From assembly GCA_934434555.1 (NCBI GenBank), contig CAKRZX010000009.1:10470-74469 (forward strand): DNA of 64,000 nt. The letters run 5' to 3'. Position 1 is the first letter of the stretch; each line of letters starts with the position of its first letter. The notes beneath the pieces were generated by a model. The model saw only the letters and a program-made list of their open reading frames with translations, ran no database searches and was not told the DNA's origin. Source of the DNA: an uncultured Clostridia bacterium (GTDB lineage: Bacteria; Bacillota; Clostridia; Christensenellales; QALW01). This document shows, in pieces, positions 51,882 to 60,396 of the stretch. Both the position numbers and the translations under genes were made by a program.

Positions 51882-51916
51882 AATAACGCTGTAAGATTTC
51901 TCTTTACAGCGTTATT
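51882..51916 (-). terminator. Terminator-like hairpin upstream of the SLOG gene
   Basis: A 13-bp perfect stem (51882-51894 with 51904-51916, AATAACGCTGTAA) and a 9-nt loop, followed on the minus strand by TTTTC. It lies between the surface protein gene and the SLOG gene. Confidence 0.65.
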
Positions 51917-51970
51917 ATATTGCATTTAATGTACCGTTTTGGGGACGGTTGCGGCACAGGCACGTTATTC

Positions 51971-52001
51971 CGTACAAAAAGCCGCCCTCGAAAAGGGCGG
52001 C
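51971..52001 (-). terminator. Terminator of the GLUG surface protein gene
   Basis: A 7-bp stem (GCCGCCC at 51981-51987 with GGGCGGC at 51995-52001) is followed on the minus strand by TTTTTG. It starts 8 bp past the stop. Confidence 0.9.
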
Positions 52002-52009
52002 GGGAGGCA

Positions 52010-53779
52010 TTAAAGAGACTGTTTTTTCTTAACAACAACGGCTGCCGCGGCAAGCGACGCAAGCACAAGCGTTACGGCGGTGGCGGTCAGGGCAACGTCG
52101 CTCGTGCCCACCGGTTTATTCTTTTTGGGAATTTCAACGCCCTCTTTTTTGAACCCGCAAACGGTGCACTCTTCGTGTTTAAGACCCGTTTCGGTTTCGG
52201 TGGGTTCGCGGTCGGTCACCCATTTGAACGTGTGTCCCGTGGCTTCGATTTCGCGGGATTCCTTTTTGGCATCGCAATTCTTACAGTGAATGGATTCTTC
52301 ACCTTTCCCGGTGCAGGTAGGCTTTTTGTCAACGGTGTACTCGCTGTTCCACTCGTGGGGAACTTTTTCAAGCATACTTACCTCGCCCGCCTTGTCGCAG
52401 CGAATGCAGTGCTGTGACTCATATCCCTCTTCGGTACAGGTGGGTTCTTTGTCAACGGTAAAAGTCTCGCTCCAAATATGTCCGTCAAGAACGTCCTCGC
52501 AGATGTTTGAAAGAACCTCTTTGCGCTTCAATCCTTTTATTGAATCATCTTCCGTGCCTTCCTGTGTTGCAGAAAGGCCAGAATTGTTTTCTATGTCATA
52601 AGAGCAGTTTCCGACCTCGCCCGAGGACGAATACATAAAGCCGCAAGCCGGGGGATTTCCGGATTCCATAGTAATTCTGCTTACAGTGTGGCAGTTTTCA
52701 ATTGCCGCCGCTGATGCCTCACCGGCGAAACCGCCTACGCGCAAGTTGGGGTCGTTCCAATTTTCATTGCCGGTAACGTCATTATAAATATTACCGTATG
52801 CGGCGCAGTTTTGAATTTCCGTATATTCAGCATATCCTATAAAACCGCCCGCACGCCAATCATGAGCGGTTATATTAACAGCAGCAGTGCAGTGAGAGAA
52901 AGTCGATGCTCCCTTAGGGTCTTGATATATGCATGAACCTGACTCTCCTACAAATCCGCCAAGCGCCCACGCTCCGTCTATCTTACCGGTTGCTGAACAA
53001 TATTCATATGTGCTTCCACAGTCCAATCCTACAAAACCGCCGGAATTTGTTACGTTTGATATTTCAACATCGGTTGCTTTGCAGTTCCTAACCGTTATAC
53101 GGCTGACACTACCAAACATACCGCCCGCCATTGCAGAGCCATTGGCATGAGCGTGTTCTGTCCTGCCCGAAACGGAAATGTTGTCGAACTCACATTTGCT
53201 GCCCTCGCTTATAAGTATAAATCCGGCAAGAATTCCCGCATTTGATTCTTCAAGCCCCGACACATCGAAATAAACACGCGCATTTTCAATTGTTAAATCC
53301 CTTGCGCCCGCAACAAAGTTTTTGCTGGAATTTCTGATATTTCCGAACAAGCCGGCACTGCTTTTATCGGTGGTTTCGTCAACAATAAGCCCTGTTATCT
53401 TCTTATCATTACCGTCTAAAAAACCGTTAAAACTGTTTGATGTAGTGGCACTGCCGAGATACCAGGTAAATACGCCGATAGGATTCCACCTGTGGGCGGA
53501 AAGGTCAATATCGCTTTCAAGGCGGAAATACACGCCGGAGTATGTAGTTCTCTTTGTGTAGTCATTGTTATTAACGTCAACTGCGATTTTAGCAAGTTCG
53601 GCGCCGTTTGTAATTTTGTACGGGTCGCTTTCGGTGCCTGTTCCGCCCGCAAAGTTTTCGGCGGCATAATCGCGCCACGCGGTTGCGGGAACGCTGTCTT
53701 CATCGGCGGAAACCAATGTCTGAATCGCGCAGAATGCAACACATACGGCAAGTACCGCACACAAGAATTTTTTGTTCAT
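52010..53779 (-). CDS. Secreted surface protein with GLUG-type repeats and Cys-rich C-terminal repeats
   Basis: A 589-residue exported protein. It has a signal peptide (MNKKFLCAVLAVCVAF...VSADE), then from about residue 40 to 400 a beta-helix-like series of units with SAGLFGNI, AGGMFGSV, SGGFVGLD, LGGFVGES, AGGFIGYA and VGGFAGEA, the GLUG-type repeat of clostridial surface proteins. Three units of the form EPTCTEEGYESQHCIRCD follow (about 430-560), each with CxxC-like cysteine pairs. A hydrophobic C-terminal helix and KKKQSL end the protein; a PVGTSD sequence before it resembles a degenerate sortase-type anchor. It is a single-gene unit with a near-consensus promoter. A role in surface binding or adhesion is likely. 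Confidence 0.85.
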   Translation of the reverse strand: MNKKFLCAVLAVCVAFCAIQTLVSADEDSVPATAWRDYAAENFAGGTGTESDPYKITNGAELAKIAVDVNNNDYTKRTTYSGVYFRLESDIDLSAHRWNPIGVFTWYLGSATTSNSFNGFLDGNDKKITGLIVDETTDKSSAGLFGNIRNSSKNFVAGARDLTIENARVYFDVSGLEESNAGILAGFILISEGSKCEFDNISVSGRTEHAHANGSAMAGGMFGSVSRITVRNCKATDVEISNVTNSGGFVGLDCGSTYEYCSATGKIDGAWALGGFVGESGSCIYQDPKGASTFSHCTAAVNITAHDWRAGGFIGYAEYTEIQNCAAYGNIYNDVTGNENWNDPNLRVGGFAGEASAAAIENCHTVSRITMESGNPPACGFMYSSSGEVGNCSYDIENNSGLSATQEGTEDDSIKGLKRKEVLSNICEDVLDGHIWSETFTVDKEPTCTEEGYESQHCIRCDKAGEVSMLEKVPHEWNSEYTVDKKPTCTGKGEESIHCKNCDAKKESREIEATGHTFKWVTDREPTETETGLKHEECTVCGFKKEGVEIPKKNKPVGTSDVALTATAVTLVLASLAAAAVVVKKKQSL

Positions 53780-53825
53780 TTCGTCGTCTCCTTCAATGTT
53801 TTATTGTAGTAAACACCATACCTGA

Positions 53826-53854
53826 ATGATACTTCATTAAGCAAAAAAAGTCAA
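53826..53854 (-). promoter_or_regulatory. Promoter of the GLUG surface protein gene
   Basis: Minus-strand TTGACT (53849-53854), a 17-bp spacer and TATCAT (53826-53831), about 45 bp before the GAAGGAGACGACGAAATG start. Confidence 0.8.
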
Positions 53855-53881
53855 CCGAAAAGTGCTGTTTTTAATAAAAAC

Positions 53882-54098
53882 TTACCGCGGGCTTCCCGCC
53901 AAATACGACACCAAATTGTAATCGCGAATCTGCAAGGTGCAGTCGTAATTTCCGTGAACTTCAAAGCCTATATTCGTGCCTTTTACAAACAAAGCCCCCT
54001 TGAAATTCTTCTGCCGAAAACCATATCGCTGTTCACAATGTCCACCACCCTGTTGATATGGGGCGCAAGGTCAGGCACAATACGCTTTCGGCTTGTTG
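53882..54098 (-). pseudogene. Gene remnant (unrecognised)
   Basis: A minus-strand frame reading LFVKGTNIGFEVHGNYDCT, then LQIRDYNLVSYLAGSPR, ends at TAA 53882. Just upstream, in another frame, is VPDLAPHINRVVDIVNSD. Together they look like the 3' end of a decayed gene cut off at its 5' side by the element fragment at 54101. No family recognised, and no start codon or ribosome binding site is present. Confidence 0.35.
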
Positions 54099-54100
54099 AC

Positions 54101-54224
54101 GCGCGCAGTTTTAACAAAAGCAGATTTTTGTCGGGACAAGAAAAGGGTAATATATTCCCGCGCCGTCTGCCGCAGGGCGAAAATATGTCCGTTAAAACCG
54201 TTAGTTGTTCGGCTCTCTTATGCA
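54101..54224. mobile_element. Fragment of the same MITE-like element
   Basis: From GCGCGCAGTTTTAAC to the terminal GGCTCTCTTATGCA this matches the right half of the 51424-51698 element, with a few small gaps (about 124 bp against 142 bp). The terminal TGCA is followed by CA, not TA, and no partner inverted end was found to the left, so this copy is truncated or rearranged. Its end supplies the last codons and stop of the GH78 gene. Confidence 0.75.
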
Positions 54225-56849
54225 CACGGTGTTTAACCCTTTTTCAAAAGAAAGTACGCTCTTGTCGGGTTTAATGAACGTGCAGCTTGTTTCGGTTTCA
54301 ACATTGCAGATGATGGTGTTCCCCTCAAAGTGCCAGTCAACCGTTATTTTTCCGCCCCGTGAGGCAAATTCAGCCCTGAATGAACCTATTTCTTTAACAA
54401 AATCGGGGCGGATTACCGGATGAAGGAATCCGGGCGAAGAATCCTGCCAGCGGATTCCCGCAAGATGTTCAAACATCCAACCCGTAACCGAACCGAGTGT
54501 GAAGTGATCCATACTGCCCGAAGAGGGTCCCGCATAGCCTCGCCAGCTTTCCGTTACCGTGCTTCCGCCGTCGGGCGAAGAATAAAGGATATTTTTCCAC
54601 GAGGGGAAGTCGGATTTATCAAGCAGCATAAACGCGGTGGAAGCGTAGCCGAAATCGGAAAGCACGTCCATAATATACCGCGAACCCGCATACCCGCAGG
54701 TTATATGCCCGTCTTCAAGCACCCTTTTGTTAAGCGTGCGGGCAACAAGTTGCTGCCTGTTTACGGGCACGATATCAAACGCCAGCGGCAGAACAAGCCC
54801 CGTCTGACTTCCGGGCGTAAAATCGTTTTCTTCGGGAATGAAAAACTTACGCATAAATTCGTCTTTTGCCGTTTCGCAAAGGGAAACATATCTGTCGGCG
54901 GCTTTATATTCGCCGAGCGCTTCACTTATTTGAGCAACGGTTTTAAGCATATAGCAGTAGTATGCTCCCGCGAAAAACTCGGGCGCAACGTTTACTCTGT
55001 CCGGGGAAAGGTGGTCGTTAAAGGGCGAATTCGGGTTTTTCGGCAGTCCCTCGGGCGCGGTTGCGATACGCGCTTCGGCGTAGTCGATTATTGCTTCGTA
55101 TCTTGCGCGGAGCAAGTCGCGGTCGCGGTAGAATTTATAAAGCGTCCAGGGAATAATGTATATTTCATCGCCCCAGCCGTAAACCTGAGCGCACATTTTT
55201 CTGCCGCCGTCCGTCCAGCGGGCAAGGAATTCCGACTGGTCGGCAAGATAACAGGCAGTGGTACAAAAAAGTTGCGTGTCGCCCGTCCAGAAGTTTTTTT
55301 CCCTTGTGGGACAGTCCATAGGACCGTTTACAATATTATTGTACATTGTTCTTTCCGTTGCGCGGGCAAACTCGGGCAAAAATTTGTATGCGGATTTTAT
55401 CTTTCCCGTGGCTTTAAGCGCATTGTGCATAACGGTCATTTCAAAATGTTCGATATTTTCTTCTTTAAGCCCCTCAACAACGGCGTACCTGAATCCCGTA
55501 AAGGCAAAATGGGGCTCAAAAGTTTCGTTTCCGCCGCGGCAGAAATATACGTCACAGTTTTTTCTGTTAAAGGGCGACGCGCCGCCTGCAAGCGAATCCT
55601 TATCAAAGAACACTGCGCCGTAAACGCCGTATTCGGGCGTGCCGTCGGGCGTGAATCGCTCAAAGAAATTTACCCGCACTTTCTGTCCCGGTGCGGCGTC
55701 TTTTATTTTAAGTGAAAATCTGCCCGTGCAGTTTTCGTTAAAGTCAAACAATATTCCGCCGAATGCCTGTTTTTTGCCTGCGGGCTGAATACGGCGGGTA
55801 ATGTAAACCGGCGGATAGGAGCGCTTTACAAAGGGACGCGCTTCGACTTTTGCACCCAGTGTTTCGGCATTATCCCAAAGGGACGCGTCAAATTCGGGCA
55901 GACACCAGCCCGATATTTCTTTCCTTGCGTCATAGCGTTCGCCAAGTTGCAAATCATTGTCGTAAAGGGGTGAAAACGCAATTTTCCACGTACCGTCGGT
56001 AACAACGGTTTCGGTTTCGCCGGAAGAGTATTCAAGGTCAAGCATGGCAATAATGCGGTTCTTGTTCATATAAACTTCCGAGTGGGACTGGCTGTTGAGC
56101 CACCCGTTCGCCGTGATAAACCCGATTGCGTTCTCGCCTGTTTTTATAAGGTGCGTAACGTCAAGTTCCCGGTATTCACGGTATTTTTCGTTTATCCCTT
56201 GTGGGAAAACTTCACAGTCGGTTCGCTCTCCGTTTATATATGCTTCACTCTCTCCCGCATCGGAAACAAACAGAGTTGCTTTTATTAAACCCCGGCGGCA
56301 GGAAAAGTTTTTGCGCATATAGAGCGAGCGCTTTATGCAGCGGGGATGAATATCGGCACAGAGCGTGCGGTTGCCGATATAGTTTTTCTGCGTTGTCATC
56401 CAGTCCTCCGGTTCTTCGTTGCACCAGAAGTTTGCCGGATTGTAACTTTTCCACGTTTCGTCGGTATAAATATCCTTGTCGTCAACGGTTATCTTCCCGA
56501 TAAGAGCAGACGTAAAATATTCATCGGAATCGGTTTGGTAAGCAAGTATATTCAATCGGTTTTCACCCTTTGTAACGCTGATTTCGCCCTTATATTCCCT
56601 TGTGTTATCCGCAACCTTCGCGCCGTTTACATAAAGCGAAAACTTATTGTCGCAGTAAATTTCAACAAGGGCTGTGCCGTTGTTTTCGGCAAAGAATTCC
56701 TTGCGTATATGCACGCGGCAGTAGTAAACGGGCCAGATATACTTTGCGTTTTCAATATAAAAAACGTCCTCGCTGTTTTTCAAAAATGCGTCGCTTCCGC
56801 AAATCCACATTGCCTTTGAAAAGTCTTTTTTTTCAACCGTATAACCCAT
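54201..56849 (-). CDS. GH78 alpha-L-rhamnosidase
   Basis: An 882-residue glycoside hydrolase of the bacterial alpha-L-rhamnosidase family. It has N-terminal beta-sandwich domains (SLYVNGAKV, LFVSDAGESEAYING), a TGRFSLKIKDAAPGQKVRVNFFE segment, then the alpha/alpha-six toroid with the catalytic-loop signature NGPMDCPTREKNFWTGD and YGWGDEIYIIPWTLYKFY, and a C-terminal beta-sandwich with GSVTGWMFEHLAG. There is no signal peptide, so it is likely intracellular. The ATG at 56849 follows AAGGAG. The last codons (CIREPNN) are encoded by the end of the inserted element fragment, replacing the original C-terminus; activity is probably retained because only the tail is changed. Confidence 0.92.
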   Translation of the reverse strand: MGYTVEKKDFSKAMWICGSDAFLKNSEDVFYIENAKYIWPVYYCRVHIRKEFFAENNGTALVEIYCDNKFSLYVNGAKVADNTREYKGEISVTKGENRLNILAYQTDSDEYFTSALIGKITVDDKDIYTDETWKSYNPANFWCNEEPEDWMTTQKNYIGNRTLCADIHPRCIKRSLYMRKNFSCRRGLIKATLFVSDAGESEAYINGERTDCEVFPQGINEKYREYRELDVTHLIKTGENAIGFITANGWLNSQSHSEVYMNKNRIIAMLDLEYSSGETETVVTDGTWKIAFSPLYDNDLQLGERYDARKEISGWCLPEFDASLWDNAETLGAKVEARPFVKRSYPPVYITRRIQPAGKKQAFGGILFDFNENCTGRFSLKIKDAAPGQKVRVNFFERFTPDGTPEYGVYGAVFFDKDSLAGGASPFNRKNCDVYFCRGGNETFEPHFAFTGFRYAVVEGLKEENIEHFEMTVMHNALKATGKIKSAYKFLPEFARATERTMYNNIVNGPMDCPTREKNFWTGDTQLFCTTACYLADQSEFLARWTDGGRKMCAQVYGWGDEIYIIPWTLYKFYRDRDLLRARYEAIIDYAEARIATAPEGLPKNPNSPFNDHLSPDRVNVAPEFFAGAYYCYMLKTVAQISEALGEYKAADRYVSLCETAKDEFMRKFFIPEENDFTPGSQTGLVLPLAFDIVPVNRQQLVARTLNKRVLEDGHITCGYAGSRYIMDVLSDFGYASTAFMLLDKSDFPSWKNILYSSPDGGSTVTESWRGYAGPSSGSMDHFTLGSVTGWMFEHLAGIRWQDSSPGFLHPVIRPDFVKEIGSFRAEFASRGGKITVDWHFEGNTIICNVETETSCTFIKPDKSVLSFEKGLNTVCIREPNN

Positions 56850-56877
56850 AAAATTCTCCTTAAAAACGTATATGATA

Positions 56878-56906
56878 ATTGTATCACGCAGGCGGAATAA
56901 AATCAA
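56878..56906 (-). promoter_or_regulatory. Promoter of the GH78 gene
   Basis: Minus-strand TTGATT (56901-56906), a 17-bp spacer and TACAAT (56878-56883), 28 bp before the start codon. The -35 hexamer equals those of the GH106-like and araC genes. Confidence 0.75.
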
Positions 56907-56909
56907 TAA

Positions 56910-57368
56910 AAAATTTCCGTTTCGGACCGGTTCGGCGGCAGAACGCGGCACACTGCCGTGCAGCAATACAAAGGCGGCAAAAAGCTCCCGGACGGTGCAG
57001 TGTCAGCCAAGCAAAAGGAGCGGATATTCACGAATGATTCAGCATCGAATACACATTTTTGTCAACGGGCAGTTAAAAGAGGTTGCAGGAACGGAGTAGC
57101 GGACGCATCAGGATATTATTGAGTTACGGAATGAACTTTCACCCGCGGATGCAAGCCTGCGGCGCAATGGCTGCGAGCCTTTACATCGTTCAATGTCTTT
57201 CGGAACAGGCAAAAAGCAGGCTGCTTTGCCGCAATATCAGCACAATTTGCAGAGAAATTAAGCTCGGGAGCATCGTTAAGCGAACGCAAAAGCGACACAT
57301 AAGCAACCGAATATATAATACGGATTGCAGGAAGCTTAACATTGATCATCCCCGACGGCGCAAAAGCA
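56910..57368. other. Intergenic stretch with no recognisable gene
   Basis: About 460 bp between the GH78 promoter and the MFS transporter. Short open frames exist on both strands (one of 77 codons on the minus strand, 57116-57349) but none has a ribosome binding site or a family I recognise. The stretch may be decayed DNA brought in with the MFS-regulator block. Confidence 0.5.
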
Positions 57369-58610
57369 TTATTCTCTGCCTGAATCGCTTACTTCGTATA
57401 TCTTTCGTACATCGGCACGTCTGCCGCGGATCAGAATCCAGCATGCAAGCATGGCGACGGCACCGCCTGCCGTTAAACACCAGCGATAGTCAATCGCCTC
57501 GCCGAGAAGGCCCATCAGCAAAGAGAACACGCTTGCGCCTGCGGTTAACAGCACTCCGTTAAACGCATTGATGCGCGACCGTAACTTTTCCGGAATATAG
57601 CGCTGCACGGCGGCATTGCGCATAATTGCGCTGTTGCTGCCGAGAAAGCCGCATATTCCGCGGTTGACCAGCATAAGCGGATAAGGCAGCCAGAGCAGAC
57701 ACATATCCATAGCTTCATAAATCTGGTAGACAAAAAATGCAAAGCCGTATCTCTTTTTTGGGGGAATGCTGACCCGGTACTGCAATGCACTGCCTATTGA
57801 CCGTCCTATGAATTCCGCTGCGGAAAATGCTGAATACATGGCGGCGGTAAAACCCGGGAAGGTGCGGAAGAAAGCTACCAATATGGGAGAAAACCCGCCG
57901 GCAATGCCGTTGGTAACAGCCATATATCCGCAGATACTGCGCAGACCGCGCTCTTTTTTTAAATACTGCAACGCTTCCCGTATGTCGTTGCTCCATGCCA
58001 AAAGAGAATACGGCTCGCGATGCCCGCGCCCTGTTTCGTCCAGGCGGATAAAACTCTCCGTGACAGCCGCCGTCAGCGAGAGCGCACTTTGCGCAATCAG
58101 GATCCATGCAACGCCGAGCGTATCAAGCAGGACCGCGGCCAACGGCGTCATGATGACTTTAAGAACCGGATAGAGCATGGAGGACACCGCATATCCTTTT
58201 TGTTCGGCGCCCTCCGGGATCAGTTCGGGATAAATGCTTGTAAATGCCAGTTCGTCTACCGCGCCGAGGCAAGCCAACAGCAAAGAAACCGCAAGATAGC
58301 CCACATAGGAAAACCTGAAAAACATCAGCCATACACCCATTCCGGCAAGCAAAACAGCATTTGCAATATCACCGGCAACCAAAAAAGATTTGCGGGGGAG
58401 TCTGTCCATAAACGGTGCAATTAAAACGGGAAGCAAAAGGTACGGCAGAAACTGAATTGCTGTGATAAGTGCGGATGCCAGTGTACTGCCGGTTTCATCA
58501 AATACCAAAAAAGCCAAAGCAAACCCGCCTGCAATTGAGCCCAGTGTGCCGATGGCGGATGCAGCCATAACCAAGCGGAAGTTTCGTGTCCACAGTTTTA
58601 CTGTTTTCAT
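57369..58610 (-). CDS. MFS transporter
   Basis: A 413-residue major facilitator transporter with about twelve hydrophobic segments, beginning NFRLVMAASAIGTLGSIAGG and with APFMDRLPRKSFLVAGD in the first cytoplasmic loop (the RxxxR-type MFS motif). It resembles MFS efflux proteins for drugs or peptides. The ATG at 58610 lies behind GAGGTGAG; a longer upstream frame is not credible because it runs through the terminator of the preceding gene. It is paired with the XRE-TPR regulator gene upstream on the same strand, but a terminator lies between them, so it probably has its own promoter. Confidence 0.85.
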   Translation of the reverse strand: MKTVKLWTRNFRLVMAASAIGTLGSIAGGFALAFLVFDETGSTLASALITAIQFLPYLLLPVLIAPFMDRLPRKSFLVAGDIANAVLLAGMGVWLMFFRFSYVGYLAVSLLLACLGAVDELAFTSIYPELIPEGAEQKGYAVSSMLYPVLKVIMTPLAAVLLDTLGVAWILIAQSALSLTAAVTESFIRLDETGRGHREPYSLLAWSNDIREALQYLKKERGLRSICGYMAVTNGIAGGFSPILVAFFRTFPGFTAAMYSAFSAAEFIGRSIGSALQYRVSIPPKKRYGFAFFVYQIYEAMDMCLLWLPYPLMLVNRGICGFLGSNSAIMRNAAVQRYIPEKLRSRINAFNGVLLTAGASVFSLLMGLLGEAIDYRWCLTAGGAVAMLACWILIRGRRADVRKIYEVSDSGRE

Positions 58611-58621
58611 GTATCTCACCT

Positions 58622-58631
58622 CTGTATACAG
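58622..58631. promoter_or_regulatory. 10-bp palindrome in the MFS leader
   Basis: CTGTATACAG lies directly upstream of the ribosome binding site of the MFS gene, in the -10/+1 zone. It could be the site of the neighbouring XRE regulator; one short palindrome alone is weak evidence. Confidence 0.35.
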
Positions 58632-58655
58632 TATATCACACAGGTGAAATAAATA

Positions 58656-58698
58656 AAAGCCCGTATATTTGGGAAAGTTACTCCAAAAATATGGGCTT
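58656..58698 (-). terminator. Terminator of the XRE-TPR regulator gene
   Basis: A near-perfect 16-bp stem (AAGCCCATATTTTTGG with CCAAATATACGGGCTT on the minus strand) is followed by TTATTTATTT. It lies 10 bp past the regulator stop. Confidence 0.9.
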
Positions 58699-58707
58699 AA
58701 ATGCGCT

Positions 58708-59826
58708 TTACAAAGATTTTTCAGGAAACTCCTCCAATAACTCGCAGGCTTTTTTGTATTGCCTTGTCGCCTTATACCATTCCAGCATCCAAGGCAAGTG
58801 AAAAATTGCAAAGCCGGAGGGAAGTTCTTTTCGGATGCGTTCAAAACTGCCTGAAAGAAGCAAGCCGTATTCGTCACGGGAAAGATAGTCCGGGTGTTCC
58901 AAACGATACCGAACCAGCCGCCAAAGCTGCAATGTAAGCGAGTGTTCCGGCTCGTCCGTCCCGATGCAATCAGCCTTTTTCAGGGCGCAGAGGGCTTCTT
59001 CCCGCCGCCCGGTCTTTTCGCAGCAGACAGCCAGCTTGTGCAGCGACAACAGCGTAGGCTGTTTTTGCCCGGAAAACCATGTGTATGCATCCTCATAGCG
59101 TCCTGCTTCAATCCATGCCGACGCCGTGTTGTAACCGATAGTTTGCAGGGCATTTCGGTCTTGCAGATCCTCAGCCAGCCGCTTTCCGACCTGATAGTGA
59201 CGCTCCATATTGGGCAAATCCTGCCGATTGCAGTAGGCGTTGCCGAGGAAAAGCTTTGCCTCCAACATTATCCTTGTAGCACCGTTCCTGCTTGCAAGGT
59301 CGTAGGCGGTCTGCAAACGGTCCACGGCGGCAGAATAGTTGCCTGCGTTATAATCTTCAATACCCAGCGACAGGAAAGTATATGCATTCGGCATAAGACG
59401 TACTGCCTCGTCTGCCCGTCCCTGCAAGATTCGCTGCAATGCAAGGTGCCGTGTGTTCATACAGGGTTCAAAGGCGGCATCCAGAGGCGCTTTTAAGGAA
59501 AGCAGTACCAAATCCAGCCACGCAGGAACAGCCCGATAATGCTCTGTGTCCCTGCCCTGCAACAGTTCTGCCAATTCCGTGCGCCTGCCGCAAAACAACA
59601 GTTCCCAACCTCTCTCTGCCAGTCCGGCGGCTTCCTGCTCTGTTTTTTTATCGCTTTTCAAACCCAGCCTATCCGCAAGCAATTGTAAGATCTCCTGTGA
59701 CGGCTCCGTTTTGCCGGCTTCTATTTTTGATAAATAAGAAACAGAACAAATTCCTTTGCATAACCCTGCCTGACTCCAATTCCGCTGGATTCGGGTACGG
59801 TAAATCAGATAGCCCCGGTAATTCAT
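58708..59826 (-). CDS. XRE helix-turn-helix regulator with TPR-like C-terminal domain
   Basis: A 372-residue regulator. Residues about 10-65 are an XRE/Cro helix-turn-helix (IQRNWSQAGLCKGICSVSYLSKIEAGKTEPS); the rest is a series of helix pairs with TPR-like spacing, for example YNAGNYSAAVDRLQTAYDLA and WIEAGRYEDAYTWFSGQK. This layout is that of the Rgg/PlcR/PrgX-like group, whose members often respond to short peptides. No small peptide gene was identified nearby. It precedes the MFS gene and may control it. Codon use (many CTG and CAG) differs from the neighbours, which together with the adjoining remnants suggests acquisition. Confidence 0.85.
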   Translation of the reverse strand: MNYRGYLIYRTRIQRNWSQAGLCKGICSVSYLSKIEAGKTEPSQEILQLLADRLGLKSDKKTEQEAAGLAERGWELLFCGRRTELAELLQGRDTEHYRAVPAWLDLVLLSLKAPLDAAFEPCMNTRHLALQRILQGRADEAVRLMPNAYTFLSLGIEDYNAGNYSAAVDRLQTAYDLASRNGATRIMLEAKLFLGNAYCNRQDLPNMERHYQVGKRLAEDLQDRNALQTIGYNTASAWIEAGRYEDAYTWFSGQKQPTLLSLHKLAVCCEKTGRREEALCALKKADCIGTDEPEHSLTLQLWRLVRYRLEHPDYLSRDEYGLLLSGSFERIRKELPSGFAIFHLPWMLEWYKATRQYKKACELLEEFPEKSL

Positions 59827-59905
59827 ATCTTGTCCTTTCTATTCTTCCGTGCACAGTCGAATCCGTTATTTTGATATCTTATTATAGCACGGATGCAGCC
59901 CTTTT

Positions 59906-60273
59906 TCAACCGCTTTGAAATTTTTTCAAATTCAATTCCCGACAGGTCTTTACAATGATAACAGCCGAGATGATAAATGTGAGAATATCCGACACCGGCA
60001 TGGAATACAGCACGCCGTCCAAAACGAAGAACATCGGCAGCAGGGCGAAGCCCACACCGAACACCACTTCGCGGAACATGGACGGCAGCGTGGACGGAAG
60101 CGCCTTGCCGACTGCCTGCAAGAAAACAAACCAAGCCTTGTTGACGCAGGCGAGAATCATCATGCAGAGATAGGTGCTTTAATGGCAAAATCGGAGTAAC
60201 AGACACTCTCGTTTTTTGCTCCGAAAACGGCGATGAGCTGACGGGGAAGAAGGGTTAAACGCTGGTTTTTCAT
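59906..60273 (-). pseudogene. MATE efflux transporter remnant
   Basis: The minus strand first reads QRLTLLPRQLIAVFGAKNES and SDFAIKA (60160-60273), then, after a frameshift, YLCMMILACVNKAWFVFLQA, GKALPSTLPSMFREV and GDGVLYSMPVSDILTF-like sequence ending at 59906. The order (FGA...FAIKA...FFQAxGKA...lR...DGVxxxxPxSD) is that of the C-terminal half of MepA-type MATE transporters, though the N-terminal half is missing. The break is at about 60163-60175. Fragmented and non-functional. Confidence 0.75.
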
Positions 60274-60396
60274 GCCTTTTGATCCTGGATAAATTCATAC
60301 ACCGCACCTGTTGCACCGCCCGTTGAACTGCCGAGAAGGAAAATATTGCCGGTAAAGAAAAATCGGCACGGAAAAACCGTACCGAAACGTAGATAT
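60274..60396. other. Short decayed stretch
   Basis: No recognisable gene; probably continues the MATE remnant or its junction with the chromosome just past the D,D-carboxypeptidase stop. Confidence 0.4.

Noticed and set aside
54420..55715. 431-codon plus-strand open frame opposite the GH78 gene
   Set aside because: It is antisense to a gene with clear GH78 motifs, shows no family motif and has no ribosome binding site; long antisense frames arise from the codon bias here.
57116..57349. 77-codon minus-strand open frame as a gene
   Set aside because: No ribosome binding site, no recognised family and adjacent to decayed DNA; left as unassigned.
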